Shown: positions 16,146-25,020 of the stretch, in pieces
Layout of the letters: every line of letters begins with the position of its first letter
Numbering within the stretch: position 1 is the first letter of the stretch
Source of the DNA: Candidatus Gastranaerophilales bacterium
Lineage (GTDB): Bacteria > Cyanobacteriota > Vampirovibrionia > Gastranaerophilales > Gastranaerophilaceae
Assembly (NCBI GenBank): GCA_944323955.1
Contig: CALUUK010000009.1
Location: 1-64,000 of the forward strand
Reading direction: 5' to 3'
DNA length: 64,000 nucleotides
Program-made: the position numbers and the translations under genes
The notes under the pieces: generated by a model
Told to the model about the DNA's origin: nothing
The model's input: only the letters and a program-made list of their open reading frames with translations
Databases searched by the model: none

Positions 16146-16739
16146 TTATTTTATTTTTATGTTACTGAAATTAAGCGAGCTTAAGAAATCTTTTACTTCG
16201 GCTCTTGAATAGCTTAATTGTCTGAAACTTTCTGTTTTATAGGAATAACGTTGAGTTGTTGTATAAGAAACATCAATATCTCTTGCAAATACCGGCCCGG
16301 CTGTTATTGTTATTGTTCTGGGGCCAAAAGGTTTTGGGGTTATTCTGCTTGGTAAAAATGCAATTTTATTTGTACCGTCAGGCAAAATTAAATCATCATA
16401 TTTAACAAATCTCAACTCGAGATTTTTTATAGTGTAATTTTTTGTGAACAAACTTGAAAAGTTTGTTGTTAACTCTGCAAATTTTGCTTTAAACACAGGC
16501 TGTTCATCCGGAAAATCAACTTTTAATTCGGTTATTGTAATTATTGTTTTAAAATTCGGCTGAACTCTTACTGTATATGTGCCTATTGCAACATTCAGAC
16601 CTATGGCTTCCGTCAGCTTCTCTTCGAATGCTTGTTTGTTGAAACTTTTTGTCATTACTGACGGTACAACACCTATTGCTATTGCATATGCGAAAAGTAC
16701 AAGAGCCAGTAAAATTAAAAATAAATTCTTGTTCTTCAT
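16146..16739 (-). CDS. AsmA N-terminal-like membrane protein, short form
   Basis: 197 residues. An N-terminal membrane helix (about 5-25) is followed by a pattern typical of the first repeat of AsmA-family proteins: an FEEKLTEAIGLNVAIG segment, then alternating beta strands (VRVQPNFKTIITITELKV, FKAKFAELTTNFSSLF). AsmA-like proteins are usually 500 residues or longer and bridge the envelope; this one ends after about one repeat with a clean stop and no continuing frame is obvious downstream. It may be a short family member or a remnant. It is the first gene of a two-gene unit with the coiled-coil protein. Confidence 0.6.
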   Translation of the reverse strand: MKNKNLFLILLALVLFAYAIAIGVVPSVMTKSFNKQAFEEKLTEAIGLNVAIGTYTVRVQPNFKTIITITELKVDFPDEQPVFKAKFAELTTNFSSLFTKNYTIKNLELRFVKYDDLILPDGTNKIAFLPSRITPKPFGPRTITITAGPVFARDIDVSYTTTQRYSYKTESFRQLSYSRAEVKDFLSSLNFSNIKIK

Positions 16740-16819
16740 CTGATTAAGCCTTCCTTGATAAGTACTGTATTAATATATCATATTTAATTAAAAAAGAATA
16801 TATAAAAAATCGAAAAAAC

Positions 16820-16847
16820 TTTACATAAAAATAAAAATAAGTATTAT
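16820..16847 (+). promoter_or_regulatory. Promoter of the 16855 gene, leaderless type
   Basis: TTTACA (16820-16825), a 16 bp spacer and TATTAT (16842-16847); ATG follows 7 nt later with no Shine-Dalgarno. Confidence 0.5.
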
Positions 16848-16854
16848 ATTAGGT

Positions 16855-17448
16855 ATGAAACATCTTTATTTATTTATATCCGTATTTATTTGTATGTGTT
16901 TTTTAATGCCCGCATATTGTGAAGATGAAAATAACGAATCCTCATGGGGCGAAAATTCGTCGGTGTTCAGTTCCGGATTTGAAGGTCAAAAACCCGTTAC
17001 GGATAATAGTTTTCAAAAAACTTTGAAAATGATAAAAGAGCGTTCTCTTACCAATAAACAAAAAAAAATGAGACAGGAGGTGCAGCCGTTTTCTCCTATG
17101 TCTGATGAAGAGTATTTAAAAACATTTGTTCAGGAACAAACACAAGAAGACGGAACTGCAAATTCTCATACGGTAATGATTCCGATAAAGGCATATTCTG
17201 CGGAAGGAAAATATATTCAACCCGGATATTATAAACTTTCTTGCAGAAAACTTGCCAAGGATTTATATATTCTTGAATTATCGCAAGGAACAAACAAAGT
17301 TCTGTCCGTAAATGCAATGCAAACAAACAATGATTTGGGACAGGAAACCCTTTCTTTCGGTAATGCGGAAATCATTGACCACAACAGAATAAGGCTTATA
17401 TACGGTACTATTGACTTGAATTTGGTCGGATATTTATACTTTAATTAA
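16855..17448 (+). CDS. Secreted protein of unknown function
   Basis: 197 residues with a clear signal peptide (hydrophobic 4-18, likely cleavage after PAYC or nearby). The mature N-terminal half is polar and probably disordered. The C-terminal part (about 105-197) looks like a compact beta domain: it starts at MIPIKAYSAEGKYIQPGYYK and continues through LYILELSQGTNKVLSV to IDLNLVGYLYFN. No family recognised. Its last 8 bp overlap the convergent nifS gene. Translation is probably leaderless. Confidence 0.7.
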   Translation: MKHLYLFISVFICMCFLMPAYCEDENNESSWGENSSVFSSGFEGQKPVTDNSFQKTLKMIKERSLTNKQKKMRQEVQPFSPMSDEEYLKTFVQEQTQEDGTANSHTVMIPIKAYSAEGKYIQPGYYKLSCRKLAKDLYILELSQGTNKVLSVNAMQTNNDLGQETLSFGNAEIIDHNRIRLIYGTIDLNLVGYLYFN

Positions 17449-18649
17449 TACCTTTTCTTTGTTTTAATTCTGCCAGTTCTTTTTGGAACGGAGATATTTT
17501 TGTCAATTTATCCATAATTTCAGGCATTTTAGCTATGGTAAAATCAATTTCATCTTCGGTTGTATAACGGCTTAGACTGAATCTGATGCTGCCGTGAAGC
17601 GCCGTAAAAGGAATTCCCATAGCTTTTAATACATGGCTCGGATCTAAGCTGCCTGAAGTACAAGCACTGCCTGAACTTGCGCATATGCCATAATCGTTCA
17701 TGCTTAAGAGGATAAGTTCTCCTTCAACGTATTCAAAACCGATATTTGTTGTATTCGGCACTCTGTTTTGAGAGGAAGAATTTAATCTTGCATTATAGAT
17801 TCTTGATAAAATACCTGTTTCAAGTTTGTCTCTTAATCTTTTAACAGTAGTATTTTCATATTCTAAACTGTCTTGCGCCATTTGTGCCGCTTTTGCCATT
17901 CCGACAATATAAGGTACATTTTCTGTTCCGGCTCTTTTTCCGTTTTCCTGATGACCGCCTATAACAAGAGGTGTTATCAGGTTTGGAGATTTTATATAAA
18001 GAGCGCCTATACCTTTCGGTGCGTGGAATTTATGTCCTGATATTCCCATAAAGTCTATTTCTGTATTTTGAACATCCAGTTTTATTTTGCCCGCAGCCTG
18101 AACGGCATCAACAAAAACTTTTGTATTTTTGTTAATAGATTTTACCTTTTGAGCTATTTTTTCTACCGGAAAGATTGTTCCTGTTTCATTATTAGCATAC
18201 ATACAAGAAACCAGAGCGGTTTTTTCATTTACCGCTTCGTATAATTCTTCTTCATTTATCTCGCCAATTGAGTTAACTCCTATATAAGTAATATTGTATC
18301 CTTCTTTTTCAAGCTGCTTGTGCAGATTTAAAACACAAGGATGTTCTACTTTTGTTGTTATAAGATGATTCTTTGAATGATCAGCAGACAAAATACCTCT
18401 TATTGCCATATTTGCACTTTCAGAACCTGATGCGGTAAAAATTATTTCCCTTGTATTTTTTGCACCGAAAAAGTCACGGATTGTTTCCCGTGCTTCTTCT
18501 ATTGCTTTTGCATTATGTCCGCCCAGTTCATACATGCTTGACGGATTACCGTAATTTTGTGAAAAATAAGGAAGCATTGCTTCAACAACTTTTTCATCAA
18601 CTTTTGTTGTTGCGTTATTATCTAAATATATTAGTTTTGAATTAGCCAT
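17441..18649 (-). CDS. nifS: Cysteine desulfurase (NifS/IscS family)
   Basis: 402 residues, PLP-dependent aminotransferase class V. It has YLDNNATTKVD at the start, the PLP lysine in SGHKFHAPKG, and the catalytic cysteine in the SSGSACTSGS loop, characteristic of group I desulfurases. It removes sulfur from cysteine and passes a persulfide to the NifU scaffold, encoded immediately upstream with a 2 bp gap. With no nitrogenase genes nearby, the pair most likely serves general Fe-S cluster assembly, for example for the many radical SAM enzymes further along. Confidence 0.95.
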   Translation of the reverse strand: MANSKLIYLDNNATTKVDEKVVEAMLPYFSQNYGNPSSMYELGGHNAKAIEEARETIRDFFGAKNTREIIFTASGSESANMAIRGILSADHSKNHLITTKVEHPCVLNLHKQLEKEGYNITYIGVNSIGEINEEELYEAVNEKTALVSCMYANNETGTIFPVEKIAQKVKSINKNTKVFVDAVQAAGKIKLDVQNTEIDFMGISGHKFHAPKGIGALYIKSPNLITPLVIGGHQENGKRAGTENVPYIVGMAKAAQMAQDSLEYENTTVKRLRDKLETGILSRIYNARLNSSSQNRVPNTTNIGFEYVEGELILLSMNDYGICASSGSACTSGSLDPSHVLKAMGIPFTALHGSIRFSLSRYTTEDEIDFTIAKMPEIMDKLTKISPFQKELAELKQRKGIN

Positions 18650-18651
18650 TT

Positions 18652-19470
18652 TTACACCTGAATAATTTCTATTTTATCGTTAATATGTTCTTTTAGTGTT
18701 GCTTCAACAAAGTGAGTAAGTGTAAGTTTTGAACGGTTGCAAGACTGGCATCTGCCCGAGAGTTTTACTTTGATTTGATTATCTTCAACATCAATAAGTT
18801 CAATGTCTCCGCCATCTTTTCTGAGTTCAGGCGAGATGTATTTTTCAATGATATTATTTATTTTAATTATCATTTGAGTCTTTGTAAGTTTCGGTTCTTC
18901 TTTTTCCTTTGATGCATTTACTTCTTCAAGAACTGCTTTTATTTTACCGTGACATCTTCCGCAAGCACCACCCGCTTTAGTATAATTTATTACATCTTCA
19001 ATTGTCTTAAGGTTATTGTTTTTTATTTCATTAACTAAAAAGGATTTTGAGATATCAAAACAGTTGCAAATAAGTTCTTCATCAGGGTTAACTGTTATTT
19101 CTTCATTGTAGTAATTTGCAATGGCAGCTTCAAGTGCTTCATGCCCCATAACTGAACAGTGCATTTTTTCGGGCGGCAGTCCTCCGAGTGCATCTACAAT
19201 TTGTTTATTTGTGATTTTTTTTGCTTCATCAATATGTTTTCCTATAACCATTTCGGTTAATATACTGGAACTTGCGACTGCGCTTCCGCAACCGAAAGTT
19301 TGAAATTTTGCATCGGTTATGATTCCGTCTTTATTAACTTTTAAATATAATTTAAGCATGTCTCCGCATGACAGAGAACCCGCTTCGCCTATTGCATCCG
19401 CATCTTCAATAGAACCCACATTCCTCGGATTCTTATAATGGTCAATAACTTTATCAGAGTAGTTCCACAT
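18652..19470 (-). CDS. nifU: NifU-type Fe-S cluster scaffold, three domains
   Basis: 272 residues with full NifU architecture: an IscU-like domain (ligands Cys35, Asp37, Cys61, Cys105), a BFD-like [2Fe-2S] domain (CNC at 135-137 and CGRC at 170-173), and a C-terminal Nfu domain with CQSC (241-244). The last motif is GRCQSCNRS rather than the usual GxCxxCPSS, but both cysteines remain. It assembles Fe-S clusters with sulfur from NifS, the next gene. The same fused form is used as a general scaffold in anaerobes such as Helicobacter and Campylobacter. Confidence 0.95.
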   Translation of the reverse strand: MWNYSDKVIDHYKNPRNVGSIEDADAIGEAGSLSCGDMLKLYLKVNKDGIITDAKFQTFGCGSAVASSSILTEMVIGKHIDEAKKITNKQIVDALGGLPPEKMHCSVMGHEALEAAIANYYNEEITVNPDEELICNCFDISKSFLVNEIKNNNLKTIEDVINYTKAGGACGRCHGKIKAVLEEVNASKEKEEPKLTKTQMIIKINNIIEKYISPELRKDGGDIELIDVEDNQIKVKLSGRCQSCNRSKLTLTHFVEATLKEHINDKIEIIQV

Positions 19471-19592
19471 AACAATCTACCTTATCCTTTTCTGTTAATT
19501 TAATTATAACGCAAAGAAAAAAAACAACCTTATATATAAGAGTAATATTGTAACTTTTATGCTTTTACTTTTTAGTATACAATTAAAAGGTC

Positions 19593-20171
19593 ATGTTTAA
19601 ATCTTTAGATGAAATAAAAAATAAATGCTTGAGCTGTCAAAAATGTGCTCTCTGTAAAACAAGAACCAATATTGTTTTTTCATCCGGTGCACCAAACAGT
19701 AAACTTATGCTTGTAGGAGAAGCTCCCGGCTATTGGGAAGATCAAAAAGGAGAGCCGTTTGTCGGGAAAGCAGGACAGCTTTTGGATAAGATATTTGAAT
19801 GTGTAGGATTATCGCGTGATAAGGATGTTTATATATGTAATACTATTAAGTGCAGGCCGCCGGAAAACAGAAATCCGCTGCCTGAAGAAAAGGCTGCCTG
19901 CCGTGAGTATTTAGATGCTCAAATTGAACTTTTGAAACCTAAAATTATTCTTATCTGCGGCGGAGTTGCTCTAAATTCTCTGCTTCCCGATAAAGGAGGA
20001 ATCACTAAAGTACGCGGACAGTGGTTTGATGGGCCTTACGGTTCTAAAATGATGCCTATATTTCATCCTTCATATCTTTTGAGAAATGATTCGCGCGAAA
20101 AAGGCAGTCCCAAATGGCTGACATGGCAGGATATAAAAGAAGTTAAACGCGCATATGACGAATTAGGCTAA
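19593..20171 (+). CDS. udg: Uracil-DNA glycosylase, family 4 (Fe-S)
   Basis: 192 residues. The N-terminal CQKC and two later cysteines (IKCRPPENR and KAACREYL, 16 residues apart) fit the four [4Fe-4S] ligands of family 4 enzymes. GEAPGYWEDQKGEPFVG is the water-activating motif and FHPSYLLRN the DNA-intercalating motif. It removes uracil from DNA to start base-excision repair. The start has AAAAGG upstream. The end overlaps the convergent glgA by 9 bp. Confidence 0.93.
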   Translation: MFKSLDEIKNKCLSCQKCALCKTRTNIVFSSGAPNSKLMLVGEAPGYWEDQKGEPFVGKAGQLLDKIFECVGLSRDKDVYICNTIKCRPPENRNPLPEEKAACREYLDAQIELLKPKIILICGGVALNSLLPDKGGITKVRGQWFDGPYGSKMMPIFHPSYLLRNDSREKGSPKWLTWQDIKEVKRAYDELG

Positions 20172-21608
20172 TAACGATTCGTATATTTTCAAATATTCTT
20201 TAGCGCTTAATGTCCATGAAAAATCAGCATTCATTGCATTTTTTATCAGTTTATTCCAAATCCTTTTGTTTTTATATGTCTCTATTGCATAGTTAATTGC
20301 ACCAAGCATATCCTGTGCGTTGTAGTTAAAAAATTTAAACCCGTCCGCGCCGTCAAGCGGATATCCTTTTATTGAATCTTCAAGTCCGCCCGTTGCTCTT
20401 ACAATAGGTATTGTCCCGTATTTTAGTGCAATCATCTGCGATAATCCGCAGGGTTCAAATCTTGAAGGCATAAGAAACATGTCTGCACCCGCATATATTT
20501 TGTTACAAAGATCCGCTCTGTATTCAATTCTTGACCGTACATTTTTTGAGTTATAACTTAGCCATGTAAAGAAGTCTTCGTATCTTTTTTCACCCGTTCC
20601 GAGTATTATAAAATCCGCATCAATCTCTCTTATTTCATTTTCGGCAAATTTTATGAGATCAATCCCTTTTTGTTCTACAAGTCTTGATATAATTGCAATC
20701 AAAGGGCGGTCTTTTTTGTATTCCAGCCAATAATCTTTTAAAATATCTTTTTTGCATTTTTCTTTGTTTTTAAAGTTTTCGGCACTGTAATTATAACTTA
20801 TAAGTTTATCTGTTTCCGGATTAAACTCGCTGTAGTCTATACCGTTTAAAATTCCTTGCAGTTTACTTTGATTATTCCTGAGTGTCCAGTCCATTCCTTC
20901 CCCGTAATCGTATGTGAGAATTTCTTTTGCATAATTCGGAGATACGGCAATTATTTTATCGGAATAATTTAAGGCACCTTTCATCCACACCAGATTTCCG
21001 TAGTGTTCAAGTCCGTATTGATGATAAACTTCATCTCTGTTTATTCCTGCAAAATCAAGTATTTCAGGAAAATATTTGCCCTGATATGCCAGATTATGGA
21101 TTGAAAATACTGTCTTTGCATTTTTGAAGAATTCATCATTTTTATATGATGTTTTCATCCATACGGGAATCATTGCGGTATGCCAATCATTGCAGTGAAT
21201 AATATCGGGTTTAAAATTTAAAAGTCTTGCATATTCCAAAAGTGCTTTTGAAAAAACAATGAATCTTTCCTGTTCATACCAGCTGTCAATTCCTGACGGG
21301 TATACACAGTTAAAACAAGAATAAAACTTTGGGTTGTCTATAAAAAATACATTTATATTTGTATTCGGAAGTTTACACATACTAAGAGTAAAAGAATATT
21401 GCGCCCAGCCGAAATTCATGCTTAATCTGGAATTGGGGAGCTCTTTTATTTCGTATTTTTCTTTATCAATGCTGCCTATTAACGGTGTAAAAATAGCAAT
21501 TTCTCTGCCTTCGCCTTCAATAAATTTCGGAAGGCTTCCCATAACATCGGCGAGTCCTCCGACTTTTGTAAACGGTGCAAGTTCAAATGTTGCATATAGT
21601 ATTTTCAT
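20163..21608 (-). CDS. glgA: Glycogen synthase (ADP-glucose type, GT5)
   Basis: 481 residues, full GlgA length. The ADP-glucose-binding KVGGLADV motif is at 15-22, followed by the GT5 N-terminal domain (HCNDWHTAMIPVW, NGIDYSEFNP) and the C-terminal GT-B half with SRLVEQKGIDL, PSRFEPCGLSQ and ATGGLEDS. It elongates alpha-1,4-glucan chains. No other glycogen genes are adjacent; ruvA lies 12 bp upstream on the same strand, so the two may be co-transcribed. Confidence 0.95.
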   Translation of the reverse strand: MKILYATFELAPFTKVGGLADVMGSLPKFIEGEGREIAIFTPLIGSIDKEKYEIKELPNSRLSMNFGWAQYSFTLSMCKLPNTNINVFFIDNPKFYSCFNCVYPSGIDSWYEQERFIVFSKALLEYARLLNFKPDIIHCNDWHTAMIPVWMKTSYKNDEFFKNAKTVFSIHNLAYQGKYFPEILDFAGINRDEVYHQYGLEHYGNLVWMKGALNYSDKIIAVSPNYAKEILTYDYGEGMDWTLRNNQSKLQGILNGIDYSEFNPETDKLISYNYSAENFKNKEKCKKDILKDYWLEYKKDRPLIAIISRLVEQKGIDLIKFAENEIREIDADFIILGTGEKRYEDFFTWLSYNSKNVRSRIEYRADLCNKIYAGADMFLMPSRFEPCGLSQMIALKYGTIPIVRATGGLEDSIKGYPLDGADGFKFFNYNAQDMLGAINYAIETYKNKRIWNKLIKNAMNADFSWTLSAKEYLKIYESLLA

Positions 21609-21620
21609 AACCTACCTCTT

Positions 21621-22253
21621 TTATGACAGTCTTGAAAGATAACTGAGAGCGGCTTTTAGTATATCCTCTGTTTTTGTGCAATTTTTCTTGGAATTCAAAA
21701 TTTCTTTTATGGCATCTTTTGCTTCATTTGCAGAGTATCCAAGTGAAATAAGTACACTTTGGACTTCAATAATTGTATTTGAGTCTGTTTCTTTTATTTC
21801 AATATCTGATACATCCGGAGGTGTTGCATTTGACCAGTTTATCAGTTTATCTTTCAACTCAAGTATTATTTTTTGTGCCGACTTCAATCCGACCCCTTTT
21901 GCTTTTGAAAGCTCTTTTGAATCTTCTCTTATCATTATGTCTATAAGCTCTGATACGGAAAATTCATCTAATATTAAAAGAGCGGATTTGGCACCGATGC
22001 CTGAAACACTTTGAAGAATATTAAATATATCGCGCTCTTCTCTTGTTATAAATCCCGTAAGCGACATTGTATCTTCTCTGTGGGTTAAAGATACATATAC
22101 TTTTATTTCGCTGTCTTCAGCAGGAAGTCTTTCAATCGTATTTCTTCCGGCATTAATGAGATATCCGGTGTTGTTGACATCAAGAACAATATGTGAGCCC
22201 CTGTATGAATTTATTTGTTTTGAAATTAATGTCCCTTTAAAGTAATCGTACAT
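21621..22253 (-). CDS. ruvA: Holliday junction helicase subunit RuvA
   Basis: 210 residues with all three RuvA domains: an N-terminal OB fold (YDYFKGTLISK), two helix-hairpin-helix motifs (SGIGAKSALLIL and KGVGLKSAQKIILELKDKL), and a C-terminal RuvB-contact domain (LISLGYSANEAKDAIKEI). It tetramerises on Holliday junctions and loads RuvB for branch migration. It lies 3 bp after the TPR gene on the same strand. ruvB is not in the window. Confidence 0.95.
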   Translation of the reverse strand: MYDYFKGTLISKQINSYRGSHIVLDVNNTGYLINAGRNTIERLPAEDSEIKVYVSLTHREDTMSLTGFITREERDIFNILQSVSGIGAKSALLILDEFSVSELIDIMIREDSKELSKAKGVGLKSAQKIILELKDKLINWSNATPPDVSDIEIKETDSNTIIEVQSVLISLGYSANEAKDAIKEILNSKKNCTKTEDILKAALSYLSRLS

Positions 22254-22256
22254 GGT

Positions 22257-22844
22257 TTACTCTTCTTTATTTAATTCATTATATTTTGCTAATGCTTTTT
22301 TCGCATCTTTTTGTTTATTAAGTTGTTTATATGTGAGTGCAAGATTGTAATAAAATGACGGTTCATCATTCTTTAATGATACGGCTTTTTTAAATGCTGC
22401 TTTAGCACCGTTATACTCTTTTAATCCCAGGTACGCGCATCCTAAATTATAATAGTAAAAAGGGTAGTCTTTTTTGTATTTTATTGCCAGTTTATACTCA
22501 TTTACGGCGCTGTTGTATTTGTATTGTTTTAAATATATATTGCCGAGATTATAATGGGCTTTATCAAACTCCGGATTTAATAATAAAGATTTTTTCAGGA
22601 AAAATACCGCATTCTCATCCGTGCTTATATCCTGCGAAAGATTTGCAAGCAGGTACCATATTTCATAGTCCCTGTCTTTTTCCATAATTTTTGAAATTCT
22701 TTTATATGCTTCTTCAACATTATTTGAATTATATAATGCAATTATTTCTTTTTTCTGCTCTTCAATATTGCTTTGTGCGGCACAATATATCTGCCCGCTG
22801 CCCGATAAAAATATCAATAGTAAAATTAAAAATATTTTTTTCAT
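22257..22844 (-). CDS. Exported TPR-repeat protein
   Basis: 195 residues. A signal peptide (about 1-22, ending QIYCA) precedes four tetratricopeptide repeats, recognisable by LNPEFDKAHYNLGNIYLKQ, KKDYPFYYYNLGCAYLGL and NDEPSFYYNLALTYKQL. TPR arrays mediate protein contacts, here in the periplasm or at the envelope. A cysteine at the signal end could be a lipid site but the lipobox is poor. It is the first gene of the unit with ruvA and glgA. Confidence 0.8.
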   Translation of the reverse strand: MKKIFLILLLIFLSGSGQIYCAAQSNIEEQKKEIIALYNSNNVEEAYKRISKIMEKDRDYEIWYLLANLSQDISTDENAVFFLKKSLLLNPEFDKAHYNLGNIYLKQYKYNSAVNEYKLAIKYKKDYPFYYYNLGCAYLGLKEYNGAKAAFKKAVSLKNDEPSFYYNLALTYKQLNKQKDAKKALAKYNELNKEE

Positions 22845-22916
22845 AATCTACCTGTTTTTATTATAGTTTAAATCTTTAAATGTTTCCATTTTAAAATATT
22901 GTAAACTTTTTTAACA

Positions 22917-22959
22917 TTAAAGTATTTTTTAAAAATTTTATTAAAAAAAAATACTTTAA
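22917..22959. repeat. 14-bp perfect inverted repeat upstream of the MgtE_N-like gene
   Basis: TTAAAGTATTTTTT (22917-22930) and AAAAAATACTTTAA (22946-22959) flank a 15-nt AT-only loop. It lies between divergent genes and just before a TATTAT (22962-22967). It could be an operator or a transcript hairpin; the low GC makes a strong terminator unlikely. Confidence 0.5.
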
Positions 22960-22991
22960 TATATTATAGGGTTAAACACGACGGAAGAAAT

Positions 22992-23891
22992 ATGATTACT
23001 TTAGACTTAGATTTAGCATATTTAAGCAGTTACTATCATATTGGCACCAATGCTCTTGATCAATATAAAAATAAGAGTATTACCCAAATTATGGAAATTG
23101 AAGCTGCCAAAGGCAATGCAAAGGCGGCTGAATTTCTTCTGCGTGCGGTTTCCGACCCAAAAGAACTTGCTAACGTATTTCAGCTTATTAACCCTAAAAA
23201 CCGTTATTTAATCCTAAGAAATATGAATAAAGAAGATCTTTGTAAGGTTATTGAAAAACTTGATACCGATCAAATAGTTTTGGGACTCAGCATTTTTACA
23301 CAGGAAGCTCTTTGCCAGGTTATGATGCTTCTGGAACCTGAGACACTTGCTACTTTGGTATTGAAGAATATGGATGCGGATAAGTTTATTAAAATGCTTC
23401 CCGAAGATTATCTTAATGAATTTCTCGCTTCCGATAAAATAGACAGGAATGTCATGATGAAAGCAATGGAAGATGTTGATGAAGAGCATCTCCAAAAAAT
23501 GATGGAACGAATGACAGGACAACCCTGCTATGATGATAAAGATAATATACTTCAAAAAGTTGGTTCATTAGATGATGATGAATTTCTAAAAACGGTTTTC
23601 AGCATGGATATAGAAGGAAAACAGCAGCTAATAGGAAATGTTTTATCTATTAAACCCGAGTTATTTGAAGAATTCTCACCCGAAGCAATGGTTTTTCCGT
23701 TCCAAAAAATGCAGAAAGAAGATGTTTTAAAAGCACTTACGGTTCTTGAACCAAAAGATTTTATGCCGATGATGGAAGAACTTCCGCAAGAGGTATTGGC
23801 TTTAATCGCAACGCAAATTAAGCCTGAAGACTTCGCTCAGATTCTGTGTTCTGATTTTGCCGATGTAATTGCCCAGTGCGGTGCAGCTTAA
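22992..23891 (+). CDS. Stand-alone MgtE_N-like helical-repeat protein
   Basis: 299 residues, no signal or membrane segment. From about residue 55 to 290 it consists of repeating helix pairs of about 24-28 residues with the pattern LxxMxxEDLxxVxExLxxExxxxxL, as in MgtE N-terminal or FliG-like superhelices (for example NMNKEDLCKVIEKLDTDQ and ALTVLEPKDFMPMMEELPQE). There is no CBS or channel domain, so it is not a magnesium transporter by itself. It is probably a protein-interaction scaffold. Its 5' flank shares an unusual block with the next small gene (see findings). Confidence 0.65.
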   Translation: MITLDLDLAYLSSYYHIGTNALDQYKNKSITQIMEIEAAKGNAKAAEFLLRAVSDPKELANVFQLINPKNRYLILRNMNKEDLCKVIEKLDTDQIVLGLSIFTQEALCQVMMLLEPETLATLVLKNMDADKFIKMLPEDYLNEFLASDKIDRNVMMKAMEDVDEEHLQKMMERMTGQPCYDDKDNILQKVGSLDDDEFLKTVFSMDIEGKQQLIGNVLSIKPELFEEFSPEAMVFPFQKMQKEDVLKALTVLEPKDFMPMMEELPQEVLALIATQIKPEDFAQILCSDFADVIAQCGAA

Positions 23892-24011
23892 AATAATAAA
23901 AAAAGTAAAATAAAGTTGTTGCGAAATGTAAACAAAAAATTTTGCCGGCGCAATTATGTTGTTTATATATACTTTATATATATAAGAACGGTAAACACGC
24001 GGGCAGAGATT

Positions 24012-24170
24012 ATGCAAGAAAATTTAATAAATACAAAGATGAAAGAAATTTATTATTTTAATCCGTGCATTGCAGAAGAAAATCAAGAAACGGAATCTTC
24101 CAAAGAATTATGGAAGTTAATGAACATTTATGCTCAGCAAAATTATAATAATATAAAGGCTGCTTGCTAG
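24012..24170 (+). CDS. Small 52-residue protein of unknown function
   Basis: I chose ATG 24012 rather than the longer frame from 23916 because the upstream part is AT-rich spacer translation and because the sequence just before 24012 matches that before the 22992 start. The peptide is polar and acidic (NPCIAEENQETESSKELW, then MNIYAQQNYNNIKAAC). Its stop overlaps the convergent binding-protein gene by 4 bp. No family recognised. Confidence 0.5.
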   Translation: MQENLINTKMKEIYYFNPCIAEENQETESSKELWKLMNIYAQQNYNNIKAAC

Positions 24171-24949
24171 TTAACGTGCCATTTTTTTCTTAACTTTATT
24201 AATGTTCCGTCTTTTTGTATTTTGTTTATTGTTATGTTAACCGCTTTTTTTAAGGATTCATCGTTTTCATTCCGTTTCATTCCGACGGCATAAGGTTCTT
24301 GTGTAATTCTGTTTTTAATCATACGATAGCCTTTGTTGTCCATTAAAAATCCTGAAATTATTGTGTTATCGGTGCTCAAAGCATCAGCTTGTCCTGATTT
24401 TAATGCTGCAAATGCTTCTTCATAATTTTTATATCCGCTTAGTCTTGCCATTGGGAGTATTCTTCGTATGTTTTGCTCCGCCGTGGAACCGAGAACGACT
24501 ATTGTTTTTTTATTTTTCAAGTCTGAAAAATTATATATATCGCTGTTATTTTTTACTACGACACTTTGACCGGCGATGTAGTATGGCTTTGAGAAATCAA
24601 CCAGATATTGTCTTTGAGGGGTTATTGTAAATGTTGCAATAACTATATCAACTTGTCCTGATGTAATTGCTTCTATTTTTTGAGAGGTTGTAACGGGCAC
24701 GAATTTTATTTTTCTTTCGCTGCCTAAAATATCATTGGCTATTATTTTTGCTATATCTATATCAAAACCTTCGTTTTCTCCCGTTTTTTTGTTAATAAAG
24801 CCGAAAGGCTTGGAATCAGTTTTAACGGCGGCAATTATATATCCGCGTTCAATAATCTCTTGCAAATGGGTTTTAACTTCCTTTTTATCGGTGCATCCCG
24901 TTAAAAAAAGTGCGGATAAACACAAAAATGACAGTAAAACCTTTTTCAT
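24167..24949 (-). CDS. Amino acid-type periplasmic binding lipoprotein (SBP family 3)
   Basis: 260 residues. A lipoprotein signal ends in LFLTGC (Cys19). The rest is a complete bacterial solute-binding protein family 3 fold: GYIIAAVKTDSKPFGFIN, GFDIDIAKIIANDIL, VDIVIATFTITPQR, VDFSKPYYIAGQ and a C-terminal GTLIKLRKKW helix. It should capture a polar amino acid for an ABC importer, but no permease or ATPase gene is adjacent. The ligand cannot be told from the sequence. Confidence 0.92.
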   Translation of the reverse strand: MKKVLLSFLCLSALFLTGCTDKKEVKTHLQEIIERGYIIAAVKTDSKPFGFINKKTGENEGFDIDIAKIIANDILGSERKIKFVPVTTSQKIEAITSGQVDIVIATFTITPQRQYLVDFSKPYYIAGQSVVVKNNSDIYNFSDLKNKKTIVVLGSTAEQNIRRILPMARLSGYKNYEEAFAALKSGQADALSTDNTIISGFLMDNKGYRMIKNRITQEPYAVGMKRNENDESLKKAVNITINKIQKDGTLIKLRKKWHVN

Positions 24950-24986
24950 AACAACCTCTTTTTCATTTTATATTATTATTATAACA

Positions 24987-25014
24987 TTCACTTTCCCAAA
25001 AATATAAGTATAAT
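24987..25014 (+). promoter_or_regulatory. Promoter of the 25021 gene, leaderless type
   Basis: TTCACT (24987-24992), a 16 bp spacer and TATAAT (25009-25014); ATG 25021 follows 6 nt later with no Shine-Dalgarno. Confidence 0.5.
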
Positions 25015-25020
25015 AGAATT

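Noticed and set aside
17441-19470. nifU and nifS as evidence of nitrogen fixation
   Set aside because: No nitrogenase or other nif genes are present; this pair is also the general Fe-S assembly system in many anaerobes.
22992-23891. Magnesium transporter MgtE
   Set aside because: Only the N-terminal-type helical repeats are present; there are no CBS domains or membrane helices.
23916-24011. Longer N-terminus of the small gene ending at 24170
   Set aside because: The 32 extra residues translate AT-rich promoter-like sequence (YVVYIYFIYI) and the conserved 5' block ends just before ATG 24012.
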